DNA of 64,000 bases, from contig JAPNXP010000001.1 of assembly GCA_028753945.1 (NCBI GenBank), positions 11,398,501 to 11,462,500 of the forward strand. Direction: 5' to 3'. Made by a program: the position numbers and the translations under genes. A model generated the notes under the pieces. The model saw only the letters and a list, made by a program, of their open reading frames with translations. It searched no databases and was not told the DNA's origin. Positions within the stretch are counted from its first letter, which is position 1. Each line of letters opens with the position of its first letter. The stretch comes from Hexactinellida sp. DTS-2022 (taxonomy: Eukaryota > Porifera > Hexactinellida). Shown in pieces: positions 11,431 to 22,623 of the stretch.

Positions 11431-12136
11431 TTTGTATAAGTTAAAATCTATTAGCCATTTTTCTGGGAATTATCCCCAAAATATAGTTTATCTTTTGTTG
11501 TGGTTTACAGAAATAGATAAACAACTAATTAAAATTCAAAATCAACATAAAAGTCCGCTTCCACCGGGGATTATTGGTAAACAAGTTAAAACTCTGGAAA
11601 ATGGTAGCAGGGTTGCCAATTCTCTCATCCTCCCGACCTCCCGCCAAACTTTTAAAACTCCCGCTTTTTGGAAATTGTTTATATATTTAGATTTTATGAT
11701 AATTAAGTAAAATAACGGGATTTGTTTAAATTATTCAAGTAAATTAGTCAACCTACGAGCAACAAATTTTTCTTTTTAGTTTTTTTTCAAGTTTTTTTAG
11801 TTTTAGTTTTTAATTTTCAGTTTTTTTTCGAGTACCAAGTTTTTTCCTAATTGTAGATATCAAAACATACTAAATAATCATATTATATCGTTCTATTCAT
11901 GATATATTTTAAAAAATAGCATATATATTGAGTCTCACGCTTTTCTCCCGCTTTTTCATCTTCGACCTCCCGCTTTTTGGTAAAACTCTCGCCAAAATTG
12001 GCAAAATCTCCCGCTTTTTTGTTTTCAGAGGTTGGCAACCCTGTGGTAGAAAGGGTGAGTAGTAACTAGTAAGGTCGCAAAGCTTGAAGTGAGTAGCATC
12101 AATCCGTCGCAAAGCGACCGAGACCAAAGGGCTCGT
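11431..12136 (+). mobile_element. Helentron-like 3' segment split by a hAT-like MITE
   Basis: The 3' terminus at 12107-12136 reads CCGTCGCAAAGCGACCGAGA followed by CCAAAGGGCTCGTA, matching the ends at 15753, 26113 and 30750. Sequence just upstream (GGTAGAAAGGGTGAG) also matches the copy near 26190-26230, inverted. The element is interrupted at 11608 by a MITE. Its 5' limit is not visible, so the left boundary given is approximate. Confidence 0.55.
11608..12043. mobile_element. hAT-like MITE (CAGGGTTGCCAA ends)
   Basis: Inverted termini CAGGGTTGCCAA and TTGGCAACCCTG bound a 436-base non-coding unit flanked by TGGTAG on both sides (11602-11607 and 12044-12049). Subterminal sequence repeats the word CTCCCGCTTTTT several times near each end, inverted relative to each other. 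The short repeat flanks and CAGGG start fit hAT-derived MITEs, although eight-base duplications are more usual there. Confidence 0.8.
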
Positions 12137-13408
12137 ATTATATACATTTCATTTCAAAAGTGAACTCCACAAAAATTTCTTTTGCTCTCCCCCTAACGGG
12201 ATATTGGCTATACCCCCGTCAGAAGTCCTGCACCCCGAAAATTAGAGGGAACACTGCCTCCCACCCGTGTCATGGAAGCTTAGGGACCTCACCGCACGTC
12301 TTCCACATCAGCGGTTCGTAGGTCCAAGTGGTGTCGCCACCACTCAAGGGATTCGGCCCTCCATAGGCCTCATCAGGAGGATTGTCCGTCCTCTACCCTC
12401 GGTACGCTCCCTGCGACCGCTCAGGGACGTTGCCAGGATTTTTCATCTAGGAGGGGCATAGAAATTGTCAGGGGGGGGCAAACATTATATTGGTGCTAGA
12501 TCTAGCAGTTGACGCTACCAAAACTCGGCGATGAAGATGAAGCGTTCTAGTTTAATGTTCTGCAAAGTATTAAAAGTAGCCTACAAAATCAATATATTAA
12601 TACAAACCCTATGTAAGTTGTCAAATTGGGACCGTAGGGCTTGTTCATAATAAAAAATCTTCATATTATGCAGACGAAATCTTGTTCACAATAAGCAGAC
12701 CTGACTGTATATTGAAATATTTTATTCCTCTGATTCATTGATGCTATTGAATTCAATTTAATGATTTCACACTTTCCAATCAATTTGAGTCATATCCCTG
12801 TACGACTTACAGTACGAGGCTCCAATTTCCCCTATACATTGGTCAAGATCCCTAGACACCTCAAATTTTTTTCTCGCTCGCTTCGCTCGCTCGTCTAAAA
12901 CGTAAATCTACACTTATATTGGAATAAATTACACTAACCAAAGCATTTTATTATGTGTGTCAAGATATACATACGACATGTCATTTATTCTAAATCAAAA
13001 TGATCACTTAGGGACGCAGATAATATTGAAATATATACTAGTTTGTACAGAGAATCCGTGCACGCTTGAATAGGGTATTAATTTATACAAAACAAAATGC
13101 TACATTTTAGGGTTAGTCATTTTTTATGTATTATTCGACAAACAATCAATAATTTAAGCAAACTAGTAATCCACACAGACTACGTAATCCATATACAAAT
13201 TTACTACTTCCCTGGACAGAACATCCAAAATGGTTGAAATCCCTGTACGGTTGACAGGAAATTCAGGAATGGACTGTCTAGATACGCCTTGTAGGATATT
13301 CCAAGTTATTTTGGCAACTTTTGTTCTAATTTATAATCAACAGTTTTACAAACCCAATACACCTTTTACTTTAGACTTGTTACCTGTCAAAATTGACTTT
13401 ATATTTTG
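12137..13408. other. Gene-free region with element fragments
   Basis: No supported gene. At 12420-12480 a one-ended fragment (CAGGGACGTTGCCAGGATTT, then poly-G) matches the termini of the element at 47329-48239. At 12874-12895 there is a GCTCGCTTCGCTCGC palindrome like those at Helentron-type ends. The remainder is AT-rich with no recognisable signal. Confidence 0.4.
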
Positions 13409-14505
13409 CAATCCCGGGATTTCGGGATTCCGGGATTGTCAATTTTTTCTAATCCCGGGATTGCGGGATTGACTTTTTTTAAATCCCGGGATCCCGGGAT
13501 TAGAAGAACTGAAGAAGCATATACAATTCAGGTAGTTCTTCGAAAAAAGTTGGTATTATATAATTTAATTTTCTAAGTAACACAACGTTTAATAATAACT
13601 GAGTGTATGAATGATGTAAATAATTGTGTTTGAATGAGATGAAATTATCATAAAGAGATGAAATTATTTTATTACTATTTTTCATTGTGTCTAATTAAGC
13701 AGAGTATATTTAAGCTTTTATCACTGAGAGAGCTTCGAAATTTGTTGCAGAGATAGGAACATGATGAAAAAACCCTTTCCGATTCTACAGATGTAGGCGG
13801 TACTGTGAGCAGCATTTGATATACCTTTTCTAACAAATTTCCTCTTCTATCTGTTTGCTCCGCTATATTTAATTCGTACTTCAACGAAGATGATAGAGAC
13901 TCATCAGATGGTAAAACCCCTTTAGGGATTTTTAAGGAAGCTTCGATTGCTAACTGTAATTTCATGGGTAGAGGCAGTGTTTCGGTGTCATTGACTTCAA
14001 GATCCGTGTTAGAAATTATTGTATCTATCTCATCTACCGTATTTCTTTCTACAACTTCATTTTTATCCAATCTGGATAATAACCTCAGACAAAATGCCTT
14101 TACTACTCCTTTTTTTCAAGTTTTGCTAAAGGGTTGTGTAGATAAGCAGTAATGACTGAAGCTTCGATATAACGCTCTTGAATACTTCTTTGGTTTATTG
14201 CTTCAATAATTTGATGAATATATTCTGAACCTGATGGAAGATAATTCTGGATTTCATCAAGTAAAAATAATATCGTTGCTTCAGCAGGGGATACGGACAT
14301 ATGACTACATGGACAAATGACTACGGACAAATGGCTACAGACAAATGGGTACATGGACAAATGGCTACAGGACAAATGGCTACAGGACAATTGGGTACAT
14401 GGACAATTGGGTACATGGACAAATAGGTACAGGACAATTGGGTACATGGACAATTGGGTACATGGACAAATAGGTACACTAATCTATATATTAAAAGCGG
14501 AATTG

Positions 14506-14507
<2 letters not shown>

Positions 14508-14578
<71 letters not shown>
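14508..14578. repeat. (TG)n microsatellite
   Basis: About 35 uninterrupted TG dinucleotides lie near the 5' end of the Helentron-like element. Long Cys/Val or His/Thr frames across it on either strand are artefacts of the repeat. Confidence 0.95.
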
Positions 14579-14580
<2 letters not shown>

Positions 14581-15212
14581 GATGTTTGTCCGTAATTAAT
14601 TGAAAAGACCATACTACCTAGAAAGCTGAGATTTGGTATATAGGAGTAGTTTGTCATAGCGACATGGGTCTGTTGGTTTTCTAAGCGAAATATTGTGAGC
14701 ATGACATGACACGGTAACCTTTTCCTTAATAACTTTTGCAAATTTGACTCCGTTAGTATAAATTTTATATGAAAATCGACAACACATAATGGAACACTTT
14801 GTGAAAATTATCAATTTTTACGAACTTACATAGCGAAAGTTATTAGTTAAAATGTGTCCTATTATTTTTAACACTATGTGGGTGATCTGATTTGTTTGGT
14901 TAACAAGAATGCGCTTAGAGTAGTTAATTTCTCTAATGCATTGTTTATTTATTACACCTATATTGGCTTCCTATAATAAGACTATCAATGGGATTACGTA
15001 ATTTCTAACCTAGGATTTCTACTAGAAATTAATTAAGTTAAGTAATCTAGGATTTTTGGTTCTGCCTATAACGATGAGATTTATTATGTTAATTATTACT
15101 ATCAATTAAATTAAATAATTCACTAACCCAGCTCCTGCAAAAAGAATTGTTTATTGAGATGTAGAACTTTATTACTATTTATAAATCAAATATTTTGCAA
15201 CCCTGGATTTAC

Positions 15213-15294
15213 CTCTCCATAATAATGGTTTAATGGTGAGAATAAGACCGCGAAGCGGTCTTATTCTCATCTTTAAACCATTATTATGGAGAGA
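15213..15294. repeat. 82-base palindrome
   Basis: CTCTCCATAATAATGGTTTA and its inverted form flank a core GAATAAGACCGCGAAGCGG that is itself part of the hairpin (loop GCGAAGC). It lies inside the Helentron-like insertion. It could form a long hairpin; there is no coding potential. Confidence 0.85.
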
Positions 15295-15900
15295 TTACAC
15301 CCAGAGTTAGTAAATTACTTTGCAATACAACTTACTGAAATAATTAATTGCGTATAATTTACCAACCACAGGTCTCAATTTATTTGAGCTAACAAGCTGA
15401 ACCTTTTAATATAGCTGAACGAGCTATCCTTAAGAATTATTGAGCTATTAATTAACTAATAATTAATAACTATTGAGCAATGAGAATAACTTACTCAACA
15501 TAATTCCCCAAACAAATTACAGGAATCACAACCCAAAATGAATTTTAGGCACGCGTTATTAAGTAATAGTGTGTAATTCACTAGCCACAGGTGAAACTGA
15601 ATAGTAATACTATATAGCTTTTTGGGAAGGGAAAGGCCGCGAAGCGGCCGTTAATTGTATCGCGTAGTGAATAACACGAACGAACAAAAGTCGCGAAGCG
15701 ACTTTTGTGAGAGAGAGATCCGTCGCGAAGCGACCGAGACCGAAGGGCTCGTAGTAGATAAGTCACAGTATCAGTCTGTTGATAATGTTTTAATTCAGTG
15801 ATTATATAATTGATTACACTAGTATGAAGTAACATAATTGCATAATAGATACGTATAAATGGAGAAAATGTATGAAAAAGAATAACTTAGTCTTAGAAAG

Positions 15901-17424
15901 TTAACTAAGTGTAAATCTATGAGCAACTCCTTTCAAAAATTCCATAGGGGATCGATGGAAATATCCTAAAACAAGAGTAGATAATGCTTCTTCATTGGAG
16001 GAATTTTTAGTACGTTTCGTTGGCTTTTCCCCTGATAAAAACTTTGCTTGTTTTATTTCTACTAATCCTTGTTCTTTTTTAAGCGCACTAATAAACTTCC
16101 AAATATTTGGATGATGGCAACCAATTGTGGCTGTATACGATCTGTGCCATGCCTCTACAGCATTATTTGTACGAGGGATGCCCTGAGGAACATCGTGGTG
16201 GTGATTCCAGATGTTAATAGGAAATAGTGGTGCTACCTGCCCTCCGCCTGGCAATGACCTGCCAATGCAGGTATTCTCAAAGTAGAGCGCTAGTTCAGCA
16301 GAATTTGGTATGTTCAATTCTGCTATCACCTGAGGGAAGAGATCTGGTACATCAAATGGAGATGCAAACGCAAGAGCAGGGAGCATTCTAAGTTGAAGAG
16401 CCAAATGTTCATGTTCATCATGTATATACTGATGCTGCAGACCTAAGGCTTGCAGTTTTCGCCATATATTTTGCGTAAAGTGAAAGAAACAGCCCTTCAC
16501 AGTGGTTGTTGGCCATTCTGCTTGAAATGCATTAATCGCAGCTTTTTCAAAATCCATTATAATGTGTGTGGGAGCTGCTGTCGGACAAAGAGCGCTAATT
16601 TGTTCCCACATATGGTTATAGGTCAGCTCTGTCTTATTAGGCAATAAAACAAAGAGACTGGGTAGAAGATGGCCATCCTGGAGAGGATTTGGACCTCCAC
16701 GCAGACCGTGAATAGTGTACACTTGTGCGAACAACGGAGGAGCGGTTTTAAATGTCCCATCTGCAAGCCAAATCTGGGAACTGGTTAAAATGTCAAGATT
16801 TTTCTGTGTGCCAAATATTAGGATTCTCATTTGTCCAGGTCCTGAATCAAACAATAAAAAGTTGTCCCCTTTAGCAGTAACCATATATTCTGGAGGTATA
16901 ACAAGCTCTTGAAGGTTCACTGGTTGGATAGGAGCGCTATCAGTTTCTTGTCTTTCTCTGCGGATCGTACGCTTCATACTCTCAATCATAGGTAGTTTTA
17001 CAGCTGTTGGTCCATTGGTTGTTTCCAACTCATTTCCAATGATATGATGGGTAGAATCGTGGGTGTCACGTGCTTTTCGCTTTATTCCTGCCTTTATTTC
17101 CAAGCAGTTTACACCCGAGGTATCGATACCATGAAGATGCTCTCCCGTCCGCTTTACTATTTCACTTCCTTTTGTGTGGAGTCTTGCTTTACAAATACCT
17201 TTCCCCTCACATTGCCAGTGTGTGGTTTCACCGATTATCCTTTGCTTATTGTAGATAAACCCACTTTCTACTAATTTAAAACAACATTTTTTGCTGGATG
17301 ATGACCTGATCAACCTAAATTGCCCACCTTCTGTATTAGCCATGAGTGAAAATATTATAAATTGTAATGATTTGGAATGATTCATTTGTGATCCCATGTA
17401 TTTATATATCTCACAACATTCCAT
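15901..17424 (-). CDS. Mutator-like transposase with FLYWCH zinc finger
   Basis: Single uninterrupted frame of 507 residues. Residues about 34-105 resemble a FLYWCH zinc finger: HWQCEGKGICKARLHTKG with a closing GEHLHG supplies the Cys2His2 set. Residues about 215-320 are the MULE catalytic core, with LADGTFKTAPPLFAQVYTIHG (first catalytic Asp) and HIIMDFEKAAINAF (second Asp), then GCFFHFTQNIWRKLQ. Later TNNAVEAWHR is the conserved stretch carrying the final acidic residue. Two ATGs near the start are usable, 17424 and, in frame, the one opening MANTEGGQFRL at about 17343; the latter directly precedes the zinc finger and may be the real start. The frame is intact, so recent activity is plausible. 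Confidence 0.87.
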   Translation of the reverse strand: MECCEIYKYMGSQMNHSKSLQFIIFSLMANTEGGQFRLIRSSSSKKCCFKLVESGFIYNKQRIIGETTHWQCEGKGICKARLHTKGSEIVKRTGEHLHGIDTSGVNCLEIKAGIKRKARDTHDSTHHIIGNELETTNGPTAVKLPMIESMKRTIRRERQETDSAPIQPVNLQELVIPPEYMVTAKGDNFLLFDSGPGQMRILIFGTQKNLDILTSSQIWLADGTFKTAPPLFAQVYTIHGLRGGPNPLQDGHLLPSLFVLLPNKTELTYNHMWEQISALCPTAAPTHIIMDFEKAAINAFQAEWPTTTVKGCFFHFTQNIWRKLQALGLQHQYIHDEHEHLALQLRMLPALAFASPFDVPDLFPQVIAELNIPNSAELALYFENTCIGRSLPGGGQVAPLFPINIWNHHHDVPQGIPRTNNAVEAWHRSYTATIGCHHPNIWKFISALKKEQGLVEIKQAKFLSGEKPTKRTKNSSNEEALSTLVLGYFHRSPMEFLKGVAHRFTLS

Positions 17425-18955
17425 AACACACCAATTTGTTTTGTTTATGACTGAAATGTAATCTTATTTCTTAACCAAGAATGATCATTCTTATTCATAC
17501 CTCCTATTTTAGAATCAGTAGAAGTTAATTGATAGTTTCAGTAGTGATGATAACACCTTGATCATTAGAAAATAGGATACATTAATATTTGATTTTACTT
17601 AATATGTATGTGTACCCATTTGTCCATGTACCTATTTGTCCATGTACCCAATTGTCCATGTACCCAATTGTCCTGTAGCCATTTGTCCTGTAGCCATTTG
17701 TCCATGTACCCATTTGTCTGTAGCCATTTGTCCGTAGTCATTTGTCCATGTAGTCATATGTCCGTATCCCTTCAGCAGAGATAAAATTCGCATCTCGCCT
17801 GCATAAGGCCTCTACTGCTATCTTGATAGGTTGTAATGCTTGTACGACAAAAGAAACCTGTGTGAATGTTAATTTAATATCAATATTTAGATCCAGTAGA
17901 GATTTTTGAACTGGTACGCTTATTTTAAGTATTCTCTCGAGCATATTTAGGAGTGAGCTCCAACGGGTCTTACAGTCCAGAATTAACTGTAATCCATTCG
18001 GATGTTTCTCTCGTACATACGTTTGCAGAACTTCATTTCTAAGAGGGGAACGCTTGAATAGTTTCACAATTTTACGAACTTTGTTGACCACGCCATCAAT
18101 GTCGAATCTTAACATTAGTATATTTTCTTGTTCCGTATCAAGGTCGCCTATTACAGTTAACCCATCCACATCTAATTCCTCAAATAGTTCTTCATCATAT
18201 TCCTCGGTTTCACTTGAATTGCTATAAGATCTTTCCGTAGAACTATTATGCTTTTGATAAAAAAGGTCATGTATCACGAGTTGAAGACCATGGGCGTAAC
18301 ATAATTGATGAAGTGTTGGAATTAATCGTCCAAGTTTTCTCATCATGGAGCATCCATCCGTGGTAGCAGCTACAATATCATTCTCAAAATTTATGCCATA
18401 TTCACTAAGTCTATTAGAAATTGTCTCATGACATCTCTCTGCTGAAAAGCATCCACTTATTCTGACCAACCCTAAATTCCAAAAATAACCAATCCCATGG
18501 ATATTAATATTCAAGTATCTCCTATTTCGCATTGAAGTCCATTCGTCTAGTATACTGTTACCATGTAGTGATTCGTACATGGAAGTTATTCTACCTAACT
18601 TACAATTACGAAGCACTAAATGCTAACTCTAGTTATGATTTAGCCATTGTTCACTTCGGGCAAGGCAATTATCTAATCTAGAAAGTATTAATTCTATATA
18701 GCTATATAGACCAAAAATTTGGGATCCCGGGATTGAGAAACGAATCCCGGGATTCAATCCCGGACCGCGGGATTGAGAAACAAATCCCGGGATTCGATCC
18801 CGGGAAGAAAATAGACCGGGATCCCGGGATTCAGGATCCCGGGATTGTAAGCCCTATTTACACCTGTCCCAATAAGAGTTGAGTCCCATTCAAGTGAAGT
18901 TACATTGTTGGTTGCACTTTGACCATTTAGAACATAAATACTACTTTGCGAATAC

Positions 18956-19835
18956 ATGCATCGAGACATGCATCGAGGCCCAGAGTCTGACGGAGGGCTC
19001 CCGGAGAGACACAGCGTCCTGACAGCGAGCGCCCTGAGAGAGCGACAGCTGCTGCTGGAGGAGTACACCGCGCAGAGCTCCCAGCTGCGTCAGCTGATGC
19101 GACAGCAGCGAGAGGAGGAGGGGCGGGGCCCTGGCGCCGACGCCCTCTCAGAGACGGAGCTCTCGCCTGTCCAGCTGACCGGCGAGTTCCTGGCGCAGCC
19201 CACCCCCGAGCGGGAGGCGAGTCTGGAGGCGTACCTGAGACGGCGCTCGCACAGAGAGGGGTCCCCTGTCCCCCGCGCCAGACAGGAGCTCTTCCACTGG
19301 GACAGAGACCCTGGCAACAGACACGCCGCTAGGAATGCGCGGCAGAGTCCGGAGCAGGGAGAGAGCGGGAGCACGGAGGGACTGAGTGCCGCGGTGCAGC
19401 GGGAGCGAGAGAGGTACGCCTCTCTCCTGGAGCGGAGACGAGAGTTGGAGGAGACTCAGATGTGCATTGCTGAGGAGCCCCTCTCGCCCGGGCCCCCTCC
19501 CCTCCCCGGGACGGACCTGCGTCCCCAGTGCCGACTGCGCCGCTCCGACTCGGACATGGAGCTGGACAGTCTGGTGGACAATGCGGGCTTGGTTACCGAC
19601 CCCGACTACTACCTGGAGAGGGACATTCCTATTCACCCGCAGCGGTGTCTGGGAGGGGAAGTGAGGGCGCCCCCCCGCCTGCTGGTGCGCCCCTCCCACT
19701 CGCTTCCCGCCGTGCTGCCTCGGGCCGCAGAGGAGCCGGCTCCTGTTCCCGTCCCGGCCCAGGCCCCTCCGGCTGCTGGGGAGCATTCCGTTCTGCACGA
19801 GATAGCCGACAGTCTCTCTCAGCTCCTCCAATTCC

Positions 19836-19869
<34 letters not shown>

Positions 19870-21949
19870 GAAGCAGGACGAGCTCATCATAAACACCGCT
19901 CCTATTTATGCCAGTTCTTTACCTCCGACACAGTTCGCTGCTCCCAGGACCCCCCTGCAGCAGTTCACCAGCTACCCGCCCTCCACCCCTGGTCTCCCGC
20001 AGCACCAGCACTCCAACTACCTGCCGCCTCCCTACGGCCACACTCCGCACCACATTCCTTACTATCCCGGCTGTCTCCCTGGTGCTCCCTCCCCCATGCC
20101 CTACTGCCCGTCCCTCTACCACGGCTACCCGGGCCCCTCCCCCTTCCACGCCCCCTCTGCTCCCGTCTGCATGTACCACAGTCTCCCCGCTGCCGCCGGT
20201 CTCTGTCCAGCCAGCCACTGGGCGCAGAGCTTGCCCTCCTCGCTCCCGGTCCCTCCGCTCCTGACGCCTCCGCTCTCGCAGAGGTCCCGCGTCCCCGTGG
20301 CTGCCAACTGCACGCAGACGGACCTCACCTTCCTAGAGAACCCCCTCTCTTCCCAGCAGCAGCAGCAGCTGGGCTCTGCTCGGGAGGATCAGCTGGCGTC
20401 CGCCAGGCGACAGCTGCCCGCCCTGCCTCCCGCCCCGCGGCTTCGAGGAGACTCCCCCGGAGAGCCGCCCGCCGTCCCGCGCCCTGAGGGGGGCCCGCAG
20501 GAGTCCCCGCTCTTCGAGCAGGTGCGGGAGCGCATCTACTCGGAGGTGGCCTCGCTGGTGTCCGAGAACGAGGCGCGGCCCTACTACCTGATGGAGCTGC
20601 TGCGCGCCGCCCAGCTGCTCAACACGGACTACCTGCGGCAGGCCGGCCTCAGCTCCCTCAAGCGCGTCATCAACAACTTCCTCAACTCGGACCGACTGGA
20701 GCCCGAGGCCTTCTCGGCGCCCCTCTCCGCCCGCCAGGCGTCCCCGGAGCGCGCGTACTTCCCCACTCAGAGCTTCCCTCTCTCGCGACACTTCCTGGAC
20801 ACGGCCCTGTCCGGCTCCAGCGGGCCCGCGGCCTGTCTCCCTCGCGGCTGCTGCCGCCTCTCCGCGTGCGTCGGGGAGCCCGGGAGCCGCGGGCCGGAGG
20901 ACAGCGACATCTCCGAGATAACCACCTCCGACCTGAGCGGCGCCGAGGTCGCGGGCGTGTCCCCCTGGGAGCAGACGGTGCGCGTGCTCGTGACTCGCCT
21001 CATTCCGCTCCTGAAGCAGCACCTGGAGCGCAGCTGCTCGCCGCGCCTGCTCGAGCTGATCCACTGCGAGACCATGTGTCTGTTCCTGGAGCTGTTCCCC
21101 GAGGAGCCGGCGCTGCGCACGCGCGGCCTCCTGGACGCAGAGCTGCGGGCGCTCCTCGCGCGCTTCTCCGCCCTGCGGCTGCGGGACTGCGGGGAGGAGC
21201 TGCTGGTGGACGTCAGCGATCTCTTCTTCTCCCAGATGGACCCCCTCGCTCTGACGCTGTCCGGCTCCCTGCAGCTCTCCGCGGAGAGCGGCACTGAGCG
21301 GGAGAGTCGCGACCGGGCCCGAGACGACGCCCTCGCCACCGCCCCCCTGGAGACGCCCCCTGAGCAGCGGCCGCAGGGGGAGACCGACCGGACGGGCGAC
21401 GACACATTCACGCTCTCCGCCGGCTCCTTTGACGGTCTGTTCCTTCAGGGACACTCCCTCCCCTATTCTGTCCCCCCTGTCGCCTCCCCCTCTCTCTCCC
21501 CGCCCCGCGTCCGCATTATCAATCTGACCCTCAGCGAGTCCCGTCCCCTGGACGAGGGGGCCACCTCCGATCGGAGCGAAGACTACTCCCACAGTCGGAC
21601 CGTGGACACCGTCTCTGAGACTGCTTCCTGCACCGCCTCGGACCTCTCCGAGGCTCCCCCCTCTCTGCGTCTCCCTGGGCCCGTGTCCCCCCAGGCAGCT
21701 GTCCCTCCCGGCGGAGACCGCGCCTCCTCTCCGGACTCAGAGGAGCTCCCGCCCTTCGCCTCCACCCGTTTGGCTCAGGGCTCCTTCACTCTCAACCCCC
21801 CCGCCTCTCTGCCGCCAGGGCTTGTCGATGTGCTTAGCGACGACTCTGCCGGCTTGGAAATCACAGCTGAAGTGCTCTCTCTCACGCTTACCACTCAGCT
21901 AGACCTGACAGGAGACTCTACTGCTATACAAACTCCTCAACAGCACTAA
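18956..21949 (+). CDS. PCM1: PCM1 homologue (pericentriolar material 1), centriolar satellite scaffold
   Basis: One open frame of 997 residues, strikingly GC-rich against the AT-rich surroundings. Three C-terminal blocks match vertebrate PCM1: RERIYSEVASLVSENEARPY with LLNTDYLRQAG (residues about 521-565), VRVLVTRLIPLLKQHLERSC (about 675-700) and LRLRDCGEELLVDVSDLFF (about 740-760). N-terminal residues 20-170 are Glu/Arg/Gln-rich and likely coiled coil. A pure CAA-encoded glutamine tract lies at residues about 294-305 (19837-19869), followed by a Pro/Tyr/Ser-rich low-complexity stretch. PCM1 scaffolds centriolar satellites needed for ciliogenesis. The protein is about half the vertebrate length, and the hAT nest ends about 110 bases upstream. 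Upstream exons may therefore exist that I cannot identify; the start ATG is the least certain part. Confidence 0.87.
19837..19869 (+). repeat. (CAA)n trinucleotide repeat encoding polyglutamine
   Basis: Eleven consecutive CAA triplets encode Gln within the PCM1 homologue. A single codon type with no CAG interruption suggests slippage-driven length variation. Confidence 0.93.
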
Positions 21950-22623
21950 TCTCTCTTTTGCCACCCGATCACTTAGCACTCTTATCAGCTGTAATTTTAT
22001 ATCATTCGCCTCCTATTCCATTCCTTACGCGCACTTCGTTTTGCGTTAGTTATTTTATCATTCTTATAGCTCTCTACTCACTAGTTATCAGGATTACTGC
22101 AGTTCCTCTAATCTAATATTGCGTATTTCAATATCTAACGATTAATTCCCTTTCTTCTAATTATTGATACTTATTATGAATTCCTGGTTCCATGTTACTC
22201 TTTCTCTGCTTACAATTATTCCTAGGATCCCCCTTCCCATTTCTTTCTGTATGAGATAGGTGATCCTTTCCTGTATTTAATCCCTTTATTTTAGTGATGA
22301 CAGCTGTAGTTATCATCTATTAGCTATTGACACGTGGACAGGATAGTGTGGATGACCAGGTTTGTATGGGGTTTGGTAATCCTTTTTCTATGGGATATTG
22401 TGTATTTAATGATTCCTTGAAACTAATTCTATCTGGACAGAGTTAATAACAATAGAACTCTCTGCGTCCCGTCTCCAATGTTTTCCCCTTTTCACCAAAT
22501 TTTTAGACTTGTTTTTCAAGCCCTAAATACTTTGCCTGTTTTCCACCATTTCTATGTGGCACCCTTTCAAATTTCCTAATAACGCCTTATCATCTGTTTA
22601 CGTAGCACTAGCGCTATAGTTGT
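21950..22623. other. Intergenic region between PCM1 and ACER3
   Basis: I see no gene, hairpin or repeat family member here. The base composition returns abruptly to AT-rich after the PCM1 stop. It should hold the PCM1 3' UTR and the ACER3 promoter, but no clear AATAAA or TATA box stands out. Confidence 0.4.

Larger units (their letters stand above)
14483..15753 (+). mobile_element. Helentron-like element nested in the MULE
   Basis: The 5' end reads TCTATATATTAAAAGCGGAA followed by a (TG)n microsatellite at about 14508-14578 and TTTGTCCGTAATTAATTG. The 3' end is a GC-rich hairpin (GTCGCGAAGCGACCGAGACC) and GAAGGGCTCGTA, the same end seen in inverted orientation at 26113 and 30750. Internal features are a perfect palindrome at 15213-15294 and further GCGAAGCGG hairpins at 15630-15700. 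No replicase/helicase coding sequence is present, so it would be non-autonomous. Confidence 0.65.
14288..17770 (-). mobile_element. Mutator-like element (MULE) nested in the hAT element
   Basis: The element begins GGGATACGGACATATGAC and ends in its inverted form, with an eight-base duplication TTCAGCAG at 14280-14287 and 17771-17778. Each inverted terminus is 160-190 bases and is itself a run of degenerate 13-17-base units of the type TACATGGACAAATGGC. It carries one intact transposase ORF (15901-17424, minus) and, in its other half, a Helentron-like insertion (14483-15753). Tandemly repeated termini with an 8-9-base target duplication are a known MULE feature. Confidence 0.87.
13675..18616 (-). 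pseudogene. hAT transposase, split and frameshifted
   Basis: The N-terminal part (18616 down to 17771) has LDEWTSMRNRRYL, an RNase-H-like ATTDGCSMMRKLG, HGLQLVIHDLFY and CKTRWSSLLNMLERIL, all typical of hAT transposases. The C-terminal part (14287 down to 13675) continues with FLLDEIQNYLPSG and ends in the hAT dimerisation signature PPTSVESERVFSSCSYLC. The two parts lie either side of a Mutator-like element at 14288-17770. Dropping that element and one copy of its TTCAGCAG duplication joins them in frame. A separate frameshift lies in an A-run at about 14112-14118 (after NPLAKLEKK). The start is uncertain because no BED zinc finger is seen upstream. Confidence 0.85.
13409..18847 (-). mobile_element. 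hAT transposon with CCCGGGAT-rich termini (5.4 kb including insertions)
   Basis: Both ends carry clusters of the word AATCCCGGGAT and partial inverted copies of it (13409-13500 and 18720-18847); the outermost bases are CAATCCCGGGAT left and ATCCCGGGATTG right. Between them lies a minus-strand hAT transposase split by a Mutator-like element. I find no convincing eight-base target duplication. This is a dead element: its transposase is frameshifted, interrupted and lacks a visible N-terminal BED finger. Confidence 0.75.

Noticed and set aside
12267-12461. 64-codon frame and a GGTTCG word suggesting an RNA gene
   Set aside because: No cloverleaf can be drawn and no tRNA acceptor end is visible; the protein has no recognisable features.
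14317-14741. Cys/Val-rich and His/Thr-rich open frames on both strands
   Set aside because: They are translations of the (TG)n microsatellite and of the repeated MULE terminus.
19528-20487. 319-codon plus-strand frame overlapping PCM1
   Set aside because: Shadow frame over the low-complexity CAA and proline-rich region; no recognisable domain.
20333-21592. 419-codon minus-strand open frame opposite PCM1
   Set aside because: GC-rich coding DNA has few stops on the other strand. The sense frame has conserved PCM1 blocks; this one has none.
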